Assembly (NCBI RefSeq): GCF_042658845.1
Contig: NZ_JBHSRI010000018.1
Location: forward strand, 434,001 to 498,000
From: Paenisporosarcina macmurdoensis
Lineage (GTDB): Bacteria > Bacillota > Bacilli > Bacillales_A > Planococcaceae
Length of the DNA stretch: 64,000 nt
Direction of reading: 5' to 3'
Within the stretch, counting starts at the first letter, position 1; each line of letters starts with the position of its first letter. Both the position numbers and the translations under genes were made by a program. The notes beneath the pieces are model-generated. The model did no database searches. It had not been told where the DNA came from and saw only the letters and a list, made by a program, of their open reading frames with translations. Below are positions 51,486 through 59,863 of this stretch, in pieces.

Positions 51486-52430
51486 CTACACAGCAATTGG
51501 TGCTTTAATTCTTGGATGTGGATCGTAGCCATCTACTGTGATATCACTTGTTTCTAAATCAAAAATAGATTTTTTATCATTTGAAATTGTCAATGTTGGT
51601 AGTTCACGTGGTTGACGTGATAGTTGCTCATTGACTTGGTCCATATGGTTTGAATAAATATGGGCATCGCCTAGAGTATGGACAAAATCGCCCACTTCTA
51701 AATTACATTCTTTTGCAATCAAATGTGTTAATAAGGCATACGACGCGATGTTAAAAGGAACCCCAAGAAAAACATCTGCACTACGTTGGTACAATTGACA
51801 AGATAATTTCCCATCAGCCACATAAAATTGGAAGAAAGTGTGACATGGCGGAAGCGCCATTTGATCTACTTCTGAAGGATTCCAAGCCGTCACAATATGT
51901 CTTCTTGAATCTGGATTTTGTTTAATGGACTCAATAACGTTTTTCAATTGATCAATTGATTGCCCGTCTTTTGATGGCCATGAACGCCACTGACGACCAT
52001 AAACAGGTCCCAAATCACCGTATTCTTCGGCAAATTTATCATCAGTTAATATTTTTTCTCTAAAAATAGTCATTTGTTGATCCACAATCTGTTGAAATTG
52101 GTCATCCTGAGCCGCACGTCGTCCAAAGTCTGTCATATCTGGCCCGTCATACTCTTCACTTTTCACCCATTTTTCAAAAGCCCATTCATCCCATATATGA
52201 TTTCGTTCTGCTATTAACGTTTTGACGTTCGTATCACCTTTAATAAACCATAATAATTCAGAAGTAATGAGTCGCATTGCCGTCTTTTTGGTGGTCACTA
52301 AAGGAAACCCTTTGCTTAAATCAAATCGCATTTGATAACCAAACATACTCTTCGTACCAGTTCCTGTTCGGTCATTTTTCACCGTACCCTCAGCTAAAAT
52401 GGTTTGACATAATTGTAGATATTGTTCCAT
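51486..52430 (-). CDS. thyA: Thymidylate synthase
   Basis: 314 residues from ATG 52430 (MEQYLQLCQTIL), behind GGGGG; the longer reading has no site. Active-site Cys is in ALPPCHTFFQFYV, with RRHIVTAWNPSEVDQ and HIYSNHMDQV. It is about 50 residues longer than the E. coli enzyme because of an insert near residues 85-140, the Lactobacillus casei type. It converts dUMP to dTMP and oxidises methylene-tetrahydrofolate to dihydrofolate. First gene of thyA-dfrA-plsC. Confidence 0.95.
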   Translation of the reverse strand: MEQYLQLCQTILAEGTVKNDRTGTGTKSMFGYQMRFDLSKGFPLVTTKKTAMRLITSELLWFIKGDTNVKTLIAERNHIWDEWAFEKWVKSEEYDGPDMTDFGRRAAQDDQFQQIVDQQMTIFREKILTDDKFAEEYGDLGPVYGRQWRSWPSKDGQSIDQLKNVIESIKQNPDSRRHIVTAWNPSEVDQMALPPCHTFFQFYVADGKLSCQLYQRSADVFLGVPFNIASYALLTHLIAKECNLEVGDFVHTLGDAHIYSNHMDQVNEQLSRQPRELPTLTISNDKKSIFDLETSDITVDGYDPHPRIKAPIAV

Positions 52431-52462
52431 TTGCAAAAACCCCCTATTAATAGGCATGTAAA

Positions 52463-52496
52463 AAAACCTTCTTCAAGTATACTTGAAAAAGGTTTT
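52463..52496 (-). terminator. Terminator of ypjP
   Basis: A nearly perfect stem AAAACCTTCTTCAAGT / ACTTGAAAAAGGTTTT; on the minus strand followed by TTTACATG. It separates ypjP from thyA. Confidence 0.85.
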
Positions 52497-52503
52497 GTAT
52501 GTA

Positions 52504-53082
52504 TTAAGAAAGCCATTTTGGCGGCATATTTTTTGACCAATAAATATCACCTAATGTGTAGTGTTTGGCAAATTGGTCTGAAACAGAGTGATAATGAAAA
52601 TTAAAGAAATACCCTTCTTGCGGCTTACGGTCAGTTCTTACATGGAAACGAATAACATCAGAACCCGTCATTGTGTCGTAAATATGAAAAATCTTCTCAC
52701 TATGATCACCTGAAGGATTCTCACTTATTGCTAAGTAGTTAAGAGATTCATTGTCCATATCTAGTAATGTCCATTGAATAGCTTCTTGAATTTTCGGGAA
52801 AATGATATCGTCAAATTCATTCGTAATAACTGGCCCAATGCGTGAACCGAATTTAACTAATGACTGTTCTTTTGCTTGAATAATGGCATCTTCAATAAAC
52901 GTAGAGGGTTTTTCTTCAAACCACTCTATTGCATATGTATCTTGCGTATTTTGAGAAGATATCGATTTCTGGTTCGCTTTGTCATCTAGTAAATTTTCCC
53001 AAATAATATGGCTGGGAGAGATTATACCAAAGGTTAAAAGAGCGACAGCTACGACTAATGTCTTCTGAATCCAATTTTTCAT
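52504..53082 (-). CDS. ypjP: YpjP-like exported protein
   Basis: 192 residues. An N-terminal signal peptide or anchor (WIQKTLVVAVALLTFGIISPSHIIW) and a soluble domain with HVRTDRKPQEGYFFNFHYH and an invariant-looking C-terminus HYTLGDIYWSKNMPPKW. Family YpjP of Bacilli, function unknown. Its place next to thyA-dfrA is as in B. subtilis. Monocistronic by its terminator. Confidence 0.85.
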   Translation of the reverse strand: MKNWIQKTLVVAVALLTFGIISPSHIIWENLLDDKANQKSISSQNTQDTYAIEWFEEKPSTFIEDAIIQAKEQSLVKFGSRIGPVITNEFDDIIFPKIQEAIQWTLLDMDNESLNYLAISENPSGDHSEKIFHIYDTMTGSDVIRFHVRTDRKPQEGYFFNFHYHSVSDQFAKHYTLGDIYWSKNMPPKWLS

Positions 53083-53230
53083 TCATGATCACCCACAAGT
53101 TTGTACAATTTTTAACAACTTATAATACGTATTACGAAATCAAGCATGAAAAGGTTTCATCTTTCTTCAATTCATTGTACAATAAAGTTGCAGAAACAGC
53201 TTCGTTTTTTTTTAGCTAGGAGGAATTATT

Positions 53231-53308
53231 ATGGACATGCATACAGTTATCGGAATTGGCTTATTAGTATTGCTCGGTTATATTACTTCTTTATGCTTTA
53301 CAGACTGA
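53231..53308 (+). CDS. 25-residue hydrophobic peptide, previously too short to be called
   Basis: ATG 53231 to TGA 53306-53308 encodes MDMHTVIGIGLLVLLGYITS followed by LCFTD. It has a single predicted membrane helix (residues about 5-21). The start has a perfect AGGAGG with 8-bp spacing, and the stop is followed after 3 bp by a 16-bp perfect terminator, so signals for expression are complete. It is convergent with ypiP and shares its terminator. I recognise no homologue; it could be a small membrane regulator, a type I toxin-like peptide, or a chance ORF, the last being least likely given the signals. Confidence 0.6.
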   Translation: MDMHTVIGIGLLVLLGYITSLCFTD

Positions 53309-53311
53309 TTA

Positions 53312-53347
53312 AAAAAAGCTGCACTCATTATTGAGTGCAGCTTTTTT
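53312..53347. terminator. Bidirectional terminator shared by the peptide gene and ypiP
   Basis: A perfect 16-bp stem AAAAAAGCTGCACTCA with its complement around a 4-nt loop. The ypiP stop lies in the loop. Confidence 0.93.
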
Positions 53348-54119
53348 CTATGAAACCATAATGAAATTTAGTGTTAGGACGAATGATTTGATGAAAGCCA
53401 AATTGTTCAAACCAAGGCGACCTAAATTGAGCTTTTAATACCACCCGTTTTTTCGCCACACGCTTTGCCTCGTTCACCCATTCAATCGTTAATGCATCTT
53501 GCACGCCTAAAGAACGTAATGGGCTTATATTAACAGACTCTGTGATTGACGTTTCAAACATCGGATCCATATAAATCACATCAACCGACTCATCAGCCAA
53601 TGTTTTCAAATAGGAAACTGCATCAGTAGATACAACTTGAATTTTATTCATATATGCTTGAAAATCAATATATTCAGTACGACCTTTTTGAAATGCCTCA
53701 TGCAAAATAAAAGCCAAAACAGGATTAGCCTCACATCCCGTTATGCAACCTGATTCTCCGACTGCAAAGGCAGCAACTAAACTATCAGATGCATAGCCTA
53801 GGGTACAATCTAAAAACGAATCTCCTGTTTGCAATTGACACACTTCAAGTAAGGGATCTCGTTCCCCTCTCTCAACCCTCTTCAAACGAAACATCGCTGA
53901 ACTAGGGTGATAAAAGAAAGGTTCTGTGGAGGTTTGCCCATAATACTCCCAGCGACTCTTCGAAGCCACTAGAACGTCACTTTGGTAATATTGTTGTAAT
54001 TGTGTGACTGTCCTTTTTTGACGGTCGATGTATGGCAAGTCCAATTGAAGTGCTGCAGTTTTCGCTAATTGCTTTGTAAAATCAGTTGGTCGCCCAGCTG
54101 TGGTGACAATGGTTTTCAT
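53328..54119 (-). CDS. ypiP: YpiP/RsmJ-like SAM-dependent methyltransferase
   Basis: 263 residues. The SAM-binding motif DCTLGYASDSLVAAFAVGESGCITGCE is at about 100-127 and the catalytic-type motif VIYMDPMFE near 182. It fits the RsmJ/YpiP family, in which E. coli RsmJ methylates G1516 of 16S rRNA; the target here is inferred. Its ATG overlaps the brxA stop by one base (TAATG), so translation is coupled. Confidence 0.85.
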   Translation of the reverse strand: MKTIVTTAGRPTDFTKQLAKTAALQLDLPYIDRQKRTVTQLQQYYQSDVLVASKSRWEYYGQTSTEPFFYHPSSAMFRLKRVERGERDPLLEVCQLQTGDSFLDCTLGYASDSLVAAFAVGESGCITGCEANPVLAFILHEAFQKGRTEYIDFQAYMNKIQVVSTDAVSYLKTLADESVDVIYMDPMFETSITESVNISPLRSLGVQDALTIEWVNEAKRVAKKRVVLKAQFRSPWFEQFGFHQIIRPNTKFHYGFIEKSCTQ

Positions 54120-54553
54120 TATGCCGTTACTTGATTGAGTACTTCCACTAAATGGTCTTTAATTTGTTCCATTGGAAACCCTTCAATCTGCTCACGTGGA
54201 ATAAAGTATGCCAGTTTGCCATCTTTCACAATTGCGATAGACGGTGAGCTTGGTGGTACTTCTTCGAAATATGCACGCATTTGATAGGTCGCATCTTGAT
54301 CTTGACCTGCAAATACAGTTACTAGATGTTCAGGTTTGTTTGTCACTTCGTTTAACGCTTCAGCAACAGCTGGGCGTGCTAATCCAGCTGCACAACCACA
54401 AACGGAATTAATCATAACTAGAGAGGTACCTGTTGCTTGTGACATGTGTTCGTTCACCATGTCTGCATTTGTTAGTTCTTTAAAGCCAACATTCACTAGT
54501 TCAGCTCTCATTGGTTTTACTATTTCTTTCATGTACTCATCGTATGCGTTCAT
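54119..54553 (-). CDS. brxA: Bacilliredoxin BrxA (YphP family)
   Basis: 144 residues from ATG 54553 (MNAYDEYMKEIVKPMR). The unusual CGC active site is at residues 52-54 (NSVCGCAAGLARP), in a thioredoxin-like fold with VFAGQDQDAT and SPSIA. In bacillithiol-producing bacteria BrxA/BrxB remove bacillithiol from oxidised proteins. Position beside ypiP is that of YphP (BrxA) in B. subtilis. Confidence 0.93.
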   Translation of the reverse strand: MNAYDEYMKEIVKPMRAELVNVGFKELTNADMVNEHMSQATGTSLVMINSVCGCAAGLARPAVAEALNEVTNKPEHLVTVFAGQDQDATYQMRAYFEEVPPSSPSIAIVKDGKLAYFIPREQIEGFPMEQIKDHLVEVLNQVTA

Positions 54554-54713
54554 GTGTTTTCCCACTTTCTTTTTCTACTCGCTTGATATATATGCCTTTT
54601 CATTATCTATCATAACTTGTATTTGATATCTTTTCACGTATTCGTGTTATTTTTATGCTTTCTTATGATTTTTTGATTACCTAGTTTTTCGGATTTAAGT
54701 GATGCAGAGTGGC
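54554..54713. other. Upstream region of brxA
   Basis: Start of a gene-free stretch that runs to 55752. This part should hold the brxA promoter; I saw no convincing hexamer pair. Confidence 0.4.
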
Positions 54714-55030
54714 TTTCAGTACATTTCGTGCGTATCTTTTGCTGGACCTTGATTAGAGAATAAAGAATGGTAAAAAATTTTCACTCTGATATAGAAGTTT
54801 CCAGTACAATGCTGACGCTCTATCTACTACACCAAAATCTCAAGAATAAAAAGTGTGAGCATTTGACTTCGTCAATCGTCCACACTATCTATAGAGAAAT
54901 CAAAATAATAAAAGAAAATTTCCACTCTTAGACTGAGAGGTTTTCAGTGCGCTTCGGACGTATCCTCCACTGCACCTTGGTCTAGAGAACAAAGAGTGTG
55001 GGCTTGTGACTTCGTCACTTCACCCACACT
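54714..55030 (+). repeat. Three imperfect tandem copies of the intergenic hairpin element
   Basis: Copy 2 (54714 on), copy 3 (about 54791 on) and copy 4 (about 54944-55030) align with each other and with 36412-36494: a CAGT start, ACG.ATC, CTGCACC, TAGAGAA, AAAGAG, then a hairpin. Copy 3 hairpin 54852-54886: AGTGTG/CACACT outside, TTGAC-TTC-GTCAA inside. Copy 4 hairpin 54995-55030: AGTGTGGG/CCCACACT outside, GTGAC-TTC-GTCAC inside, followed by a T run. Copy 2 has lost the hairpin. Between copies a second block is shared (GAAAATTTCCACTCTTAGA-like). Confidence 0.75.
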
Positions 55031-55699
55031 TGCTTTTTTCAGATCATCTTGCTGCGGATGTACGTCCTTCGCTCCCTTGCAACCTGGATGGGCACAGTTA
55101 GGATCGTTTGGTTTACTAGGGAATCGTTGGTTTCTTTCTATAGATATTCGGCCGAAGATGATATTTCGGCCTCATCCTGCTTTATTTATTCTAAGGATTT
55201 GTGTTAAAAGTAACGCTATAGAAAATCGAGCGATGACTTTCATCAGCACTCTTAACTCTCGTGGGCTCGTTAGTGTTAAAGATGGTGTCGATTTATAAGT
55301 AAACCGAAATTAATGAAAAATTTACCCGAAAGCGATGAAAGTAGCCAAGCCGCAAAATTACCTGTAGTAGTTATAAGGGTGGAGCATAGTGCTTTCCAAA
55401 GCTCTCTGGAAAACTGAGTTATGATTGTTTAAACAGGAGCGCAGCGAAAACAAAGCTATTCAAAAGTTCTTAGATTGGAGAAATCGCGTAAAGCTTTTGT
55501 GACTATTTTTTGTGTGGAGGTTGTTGTTTCAATAAGTGAACTAGGTGCTGAGATGAGTTTGAGCGATAAATCTCTAGATTGAGCGATAAATTTATCACAA
55601 TTGAAATTGCACCTCAAAAGACGTCTCATTACTAGTTGACTAGTCATGATACAGCCCCCACACAACCATATGAAATCTCGGCTCTTCCATACATAACAA
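55031..55699. other. Gene-free region with a TTGAG tandem repeat
   Basis: About 670 bp without a credible gene. It contains a hairpin GGCCGAA/TTCGGCC (55150-55156, 55165-55171) and two copies of TTGAGCGATAAAT (55559-55571 and 55579-55591, period 20). Several long frames here have no ribosome binding site. It may be a decayed gene region or a repeat landing site. Confidence 0.6.
55559..55591 (+). repeat. Tandem 20-bp TTGAG repeat (two copies)
   Basis: TTGAGCGATAAAT occurs twice with a period of 20 bp. It recalls the 21-bp TTGAG repeat at 36327-36365, which also lies beside the hairpin element. Confidence 0.8.
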
Positions 55700-55738
55700 A
55701 AGGTAGTGAAAAGTGTCCGCATCACTTTTCACTACCTT
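55700..55738 (-). terminator. Terminator of ypgQ-yfmR-cvfC
   Basis: A perfect 16-bp stem AAGGTAGTGAAAAGTG and its complement around a 7-nt loop; on the minus strand followed by TTTGTTATG. It lies 14 bp past the cvfC stop. Confidence 0.88.
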
Positions 55739-55752
55739 ATTTCTAGTTTAAA

Positions 55753-56868
55753 TTAATTTCTTGATTCGGTCATTTGTTTCCAAACTGACCCTTTTGCTTC
55801 TTCGCCTTGCTCGATTCGAGCGATGGCCATGTTTACTTGTAATTTCACTTCGAATTCGGCATCTTCTGTTGCTTGGTGAAGTGCAGGAAGTGAATTTTCA
55901 GTGCCTGTTTCATACAGGAACATCGCTGCTCTCCATCGAACCAGTTTGTTTTTATCGCCTAAAGCAAGTTTCATGGCATCTTCAAATTGTGGGAATCCAA
56001 GATCGCTCATGCAGTCTCCAGCCGTACGTCTGACTGATGGACTTTTGTCTTGCAAAGCTTTTTCCATATAAGGAATAACACTTTCGTCGTCAATCATCCC
56101 TAAGTACACTGTCGCTAGTCGGCGAATGGACATTTGGTCATCTTGTAAGGCTTGGTCAAGAAGTGCGTAATCATTTACAGACGGATTAGCCATTTGGTCA
56201 AGTAATTGGAATCGATCTTGCCACGCGTCTAATTGGAAATCCTCTAAGGAAACGTGACGACCTCGTGCAATACTTTCATTTTTAGGACTTTTTGCGTCTT
56301 CAATTAATTGTTGTAATCGGGAATCTGGATAGGTAGCTTCAATTTCTTCTTTGATTTGTTCGGCAATGTCTTTCTTATCACCGTAACGCACACCAAAATC
56401 TGCCCATTTACGCTGCAAGATGTAATTTTCGTCTTGCTCTTTCATACTTGCATTCATCGCTTCAACAAAACGAGGTGAAAGTCCTAAACGTTCTTCAGCA
56501 GTTTGGTCGAATACTTTGACTTGAAGTGGAATACCTTTAATTTGTTGGACATGCACGGTTACTTCACCAAAGTGTTCATTTAATTCCTTATCACTTTCAA
56601 CTGCCGCATGCTTCTCACCAAAAACAGTACGCACTTCTGCTAAAATTTGTTCCCAGTCATTTTTAGCAAGACGCTCAATCGCTAAAAAATCTGCAACATG
56701 GTAAATTCCTTTGACACCTTGAATATTTAATATGGAAAGAATCTCTTTTGGAGCTTCTAAGTTTTCATCTTTTTTATAATTAAAACTTTTCCCAAAAGGA
56801 AGTTCAAAATCCACAATAACTTTCATTGTATTTGGACTTGGTGTTGGTTCAATTGTAAGTATTTTCAC
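55753..56868 (-). CDS. cvfC: Conserved virulence factor C family protein (YpgR)
   Basis: 371 residues. The N-terminal 85 residues look like an Nfu/scaffold N-terminal domain (EPTPSPNTMKVIVDFELPFG), and the C-terminal half is a HEAT-like repeat array (LYLGMIDDESVIPYMEKALQDKSPSVRRTAGDC-type units, about residues 225-360). CvfC affects virulence in Staphylococcus aureus; biochemical role unknown. Start codon GTG at 56868 behind GGAGGG. It follows yfmR by 29 bp and ends the operon. Confidence 0.88.
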   Translation of the reverse strand: MKILTIEPTPSPNTMKVIVDFELPFGKSFNYKKDENLEAPKEILSILNIQGVKGIYHVADFLAIERLAKNDWEQILAEVRTVFGEKHAAVESDKELNEHFGEVTVHVQQIKGIPLQVKVFDQTAEERLGLSPRFVEAMNASMKEQDENYILQRKWADFGVRYGDKKDIAEQIKEEIEATYPDSRLQQLIEDAKSPKNESIARGRHVSLEDFQLDAWQDRFQLLDQMANPSVNDYALLDQALQDDQMSIRRLATVYLGMIDDESVIPYMEKALQDKSPSVRRTAGDCMSDLGFPQFEDAMKLALGDKNKLVRWRAAMFLYETGTENSLPALHQATEDAEFEVKLQVNMAIARIEQGEEAKGSVWKQMTESRN

Positions 56869-56897
56869 GCAAAATCCCTCCTACCCATATTGTACCA

Positions 56898-58775
56898 TTA
56901 GCCAATAACTTCTTGAAGATATGTCCATCGTTCAATTAATTGATTGTATTGTTCATTTAAAGCTTCTAAGTGGCTTGTAGCTTTTTGAAGTTTCTCAAAA
57001 TCTGCGCCGGCAGATTCAACATCTTTTTCAGCAACGGTAATGGCACCCTCTACTTTTTCGATGTCAGCTTCAATGGTTTCCCATTCTTTTTGTTCTTTAA
57101 ATGATAATTTCTTTTTTGTTTCTTTCGTTTTAACAGGTTCTGGTTGTTCTACTATAACAACTGGTTCAACCATAATTTCTGGTGCTTGATCTAGGAAGTC
57201 AGAATAAATCTCTTGTACTTCACGTGTATTTCCTTTTCCATCAAGTACCCATAATTTATTCGCGATACGATCTAGGAAGAAGCGATCATGCGAAATCGTA
57301 ATAACAACACCCGGGAATTGTTCGATGAAATCTTCTAGAACTGATAACGTTTGAATGTCTAAATCATTTGTTGGCTCATCTAATAATAAAACGTTTGGTG
57401 ATTCCATTAATAATTTTAATAAATGAAGTCTCTTACGTTCCCCACCTGATAATTTACCAATCGGAGTTCCGTGACCATTGAGTGGGAATAAGAAACGCTC
57501 AAGCATTTGTGCAGCTGATTGTCTTATACCATCAGCACCTTCAATATCGTTTGAAGACTCTCTGACATATTCAATCATGCGTGTATTTGGATTCATTGGC
57601 GGGATGGTTTGCTCAAAATGAGCGATTTTAACGGTTTGACCAACACTCAATTCCCCACTATCTGGCATGATTTTCTCAGCTAACATATTGATAAGCGTAC
57701 TTTTCCCAGCACCATTTGGTCCTACAATACCAATACGATCACCTGGTTGAAGTAAGAATGAGAAGTCTTTAATGATTTGTTTATTGTCATACGCTTTTGA
57801 CAAATCAATTCCTTCAAGCACTTTTTTCCCTAGACGAGTTGTTGCTAGTTTCATGTCTAGAGAAGTATTGTCATTGTTGCGTACCATTTGTTCGTCCAAT
57901 TTGTCAAAGCGTTGGATACGAGCTTTTTGTTTAGTCGTTCTTGCTTTGGCACCACGACGAATCCATTTTAATTCTGCACGGAAACGGTTTTGTAGTTTTG
58001 ACTGAGAAGAAGCCGCCATATCTTCACGGATTGCTCTAGCTTCTAAATAGTCTCCATAATTTCCACGATGTGTATACATGGTTTGGTCAGCAATTTCATA
58101 GATATGTGTAGATACACCATCTAAAAAGTAGCGATCATGGGTAACGAAAATAATCGCACTTGATAGACGCGCTAGACTTTCTTGTAACCATTTTGATGAT
58201 TGCACATCTAAATGGTTAGTAGGTTCATCTAATAATATTAAATCTGCTGGTTCCACTAACACTTTTGCTAATGCAACACGTTTAAGTTGTCCACCAGAAA
58301 GTTCATTTACTTTTCGATCGAACATGTCTATTCCAAGGTTTTGCAAGGCAGTCTTAGCCATTGCGTTAATATCCCAAGCATTATTTAGATCCATTTGAGA
58401 TTGGATTTCCATATACGCATCCTGATATTCAACAGATGAGGAATCCTCATTTAACTTATCTAAAGCTGCTTCATACTTTCGGTTAGTGACTAAGGCAGGT
58501 GAATCTCCACTAAATACTGCTTGAAGTACAGTTAAATCATCATCAAACTGAGGATCTTGCTCTAAAAATGCAATTCGGTATTGATTAGGATGGTCCATTG
58601 TTAAACTATCCGCTTCAATTTGTTTCGAAATGATTGATAGGAAAGTCGATTTTCCTGTACCGTTTACGCCAATTAAACCTGCACGTTCACCAGCATAGAT
58701 GGTAAAATCGATGTTTTCAAATAATGTCTTTTCTCCAACCGTCTTTGTTAAATTTGAAACTATTAAATGGCTCAT
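56898..58775 (-). CDS. yfmR: ABC-F family ATPase, YfmR/Uup type
   Basis: 625 residues with two complete ABC cassettes: Walker A GVNGTGKST and GPNGAGKST, signatures LSGGQLKR and LSGGERKR, two DEPTN-x-LD motifs, an arm/linker rich in basic residues (ELKWIRRGAKARTTKQKARIQRF), and a C-terminal coiled coil of about 80 residues (KLSFKEQKEWETIEADIEKVE) as in Uup. YfmR is reported to relieve ribosome stalling at difficult sequences together with EF-P. It overlaps ypgQ by 4 bp (ATGA). Confidence 0.92.
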   Translation of the reverse strand: MSHLIVSNLTKTVGEKTLFENIDFTIYAGERAGLIGVNGTGKSTFLSIISKQIEADSLTMDHPNQYRIAFLEQDPQFDDDLTVLQAVFSGDSPALVTNRKYEAALDKLNEDSSSVEYQDAYMEIQSQMDLNNAWDINAMAKTALQNLGIDMFDRKVNELSGGQLKRVALAKVLVEPADLILLDEPTNHLDVQSSKWLQESLARLSSAIIFVTHDRYFLDGVSTHIYEIADQTMYTHRGNYGDYLEARAIREDMAASSQSKLQNRFRAELKWIRRGAKARTTKQKARIQRFDKLDEQMVRNNDNTSLDMKLATTRLGKKVLEGIDLSKAYDNKQIIKDFSFLLQPGDRIGIVGPNGAGKSTLINMLAEKIMPDSGELSVGQTVKIAHFEQTIPPMNPNTRMIEYVRESSNDIEGADGIRQSAAQMLERFLFPLNGHGTPIGKLSGGERKRLHLLKLLMESPNVLLLDEPTNDLDIQTLSVLEDFIEQFPGVVITISHDRFFLDRIANKLWVLDGKGNTREVQEIYSDFLDQAPEIMVEPVVIVEQPEPVKTKETKKKLSFKEQKEWETIEADIEKVEGAITVAEKDVESAGADFEKLQKATSHLEALNEQYNQLIERWTYLQEVIG

Positions 58776-59407
58776 AATTTTTCACTCGTTTCTATTTTAA
58801 GTTGGTCAATAAATGCCAACATAAATTCATGTCTTTGCAAGGCTAGTTTTTTTCCTGTCTCGGTTACCATTAAATCTTTTAACAGTAATAATTTTTCATA
58901 AAAATGTGTCACAGATGATGTTTCTTTTGAACGGTATTCTTGTTCAGACATATTCACTCTTGCGGTTTCTGACCAGTCATATAATTTTCTGCCTTTTGCG
59001 CCACCAAAAGCAAATGTTCGAGCGATTCCGACTGCACCAATAGCATCCAGTCTATCTGCATCACGCACAATTTTCGCTTCGATTGTTAGTGCTTCTTTTT
59101 CGTGACCACCACTAAAAGAAACTGATTCAATTATATCAACAATCCATTGGCGATCAGTTGGCGATAGTTGCAGTTGATCTAATATTGCTGTCTCTTTTGC
59201 TTTACCTTCATTGCCACTATATTTAACGTCACTAACGTCATGGAGTAATACTGCCAGTTCTATGATATCAAGACGCACTAATCCTTCTTCTTTACTAATC
59301 ATTTGTGCATTATGTCTGACACGTTCAATATGTTGAAAATCATGACTAGCATCAAAATGAAGATAAATATCTTTTACTAAGTGTTCACATTTTTCAATGG
59401 CATTCAT
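58772..59407 (-). CDS. ypgQ: YpgQ-like HD-domain phosphohydrolase
   Basis: 211 residues. HD-domain metal ligands are seen: His in HDFQHIERVRHNA, the HD pair in LLHDVSDVKYSG, and a later Asp in RDADRLDAIGAVG. B. subtilis YpgQ has been described as a metal-dependent nucleotide pyrophosphatase. First gene of ypgQ-yfmR-cvfC, ATG behind GGAAGG. Confidence 0.9.
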   Translation of the reverse strand: MNAIEKCEHLVKDIYLHFDASHDFQHIERVRHNAQMISKEEGLVRLDIIELAVLLHDVSDVKYSGNEGKAKETAILDQLQLSPTDRQWIVDIIESVSFSGGHEKEALTIEAKIVRDADRLDAIGAVGIARTFAFGGAKGRKLYDWSETARVNMSEQEYRSKETSSVTHFYEKLLLLKDLMVTETGKKLALQRHEFMLAFIDQLKIETSEKL

Positions 59408-59488
59408 TTGGTTCTACCTTCCTTACCGAGCGACTAAACTCACTAATTCTATCATTGCATAGATTACATTCTATTCGCAACAGAACGA

Positions 59489-59522
59489 TTCGACAAATAA
59501 TTGACTAGGTTCGACAAATAAT
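59489..59522 (+). repeat. 13-bp direct repeat flanking the cspD -35 box
   Basis: TTCGACAAATAAT at 59489-59501 and again at 59510-59522, period 21 bp (two helical turns). The -35 hexamer begins at the end of the first copy, and the second copy fills the spacer, so a bound protein would directly affect the promoter. Confidence 0.85.
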
Positions 59523-59529
59523 GTATAGT
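59501..59529 (+). promoter_or_regulatory. Sigma-A promoter of cspD
   Basis: TTGACT (59501-59506), 17 bp, TATAGT (59524-59529). The leader would be about 77 nt. Confidence 0.78.
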
Positions 59530-59612
59530 ATAGCCATCCATTCACAGAATATTTTGTGTGTTGCGGATCGAGAAATTGACATTTCACTCTACCCCTACGA
59601 GGAGGAACGTTC

Positions 59613-59819
59613 ATGCATCATGGCAAAGTAAAATGGTTTAACACCGAAAAAGGATATGGATTTATTGATTATAATGATGGTGACGATGTGTTTGTCCATT
59701 TTACTGGAATCCAAGCAGAAGGGTTCAGAACGTTAGAGGAAGGTCAAGAAGTGTCCTTCGAAATTATCGAGGGAACTCGTGGTCCACAAGCCGCAAATGT
59801 GTTAATAATTTCATCATAA
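59613..59819 (+). CDS. cspD: CspA-family cold-shock protein (CspD position)
   Basis: 68 residues, MHHGKVKWFNTEKGYGFIDYNDGDDVFVHF at the start, with intact RNP-1 (KGYGFI) and RNP-2 (VFVHF), and GPQAANV near the end. About 70 percent similar by eye to the first Csp of this window. GAGGAGG precedes the ATG. Its place between ypgQ and ypdP agrees with B. subtilis cspD. RNA chaperone role as for the family. Confidence 0.93.
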   Translation: MHHGKVKWFNTEKGYGFIDYNDGDDVFVHFTGIQAEGFRTLEEGQEVSFEIIEGTRGPQAANVLIISS

Positions 59820-59823
59820 GATG

Positions 59824-59849
59824 ACCCACCAATCCTTCGATTGGTGGGT
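59824..59849. terminator. Terminator of cspD
   Basis: ACCCACCAATC/GATTGGTGGGT, loop CTTC, followed by TTTTA. It may also end the convergent zinc-finger gene. Confidence 0.92.
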
Positions 59850-59863
59850 TTTATATGTGTATG

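Noticed and set aside
54996..55298. 100-codon plus-strand frame in the repeat region
   Set aside because: It starts inside the hairpin of the repeated element; no ribosome binding site and no domain.
55456..55725. 89-codon minus-strand frame
   Set aside because: It crosses the tandem repeat and the cvfC terminator and lacks a ribosome binding site.
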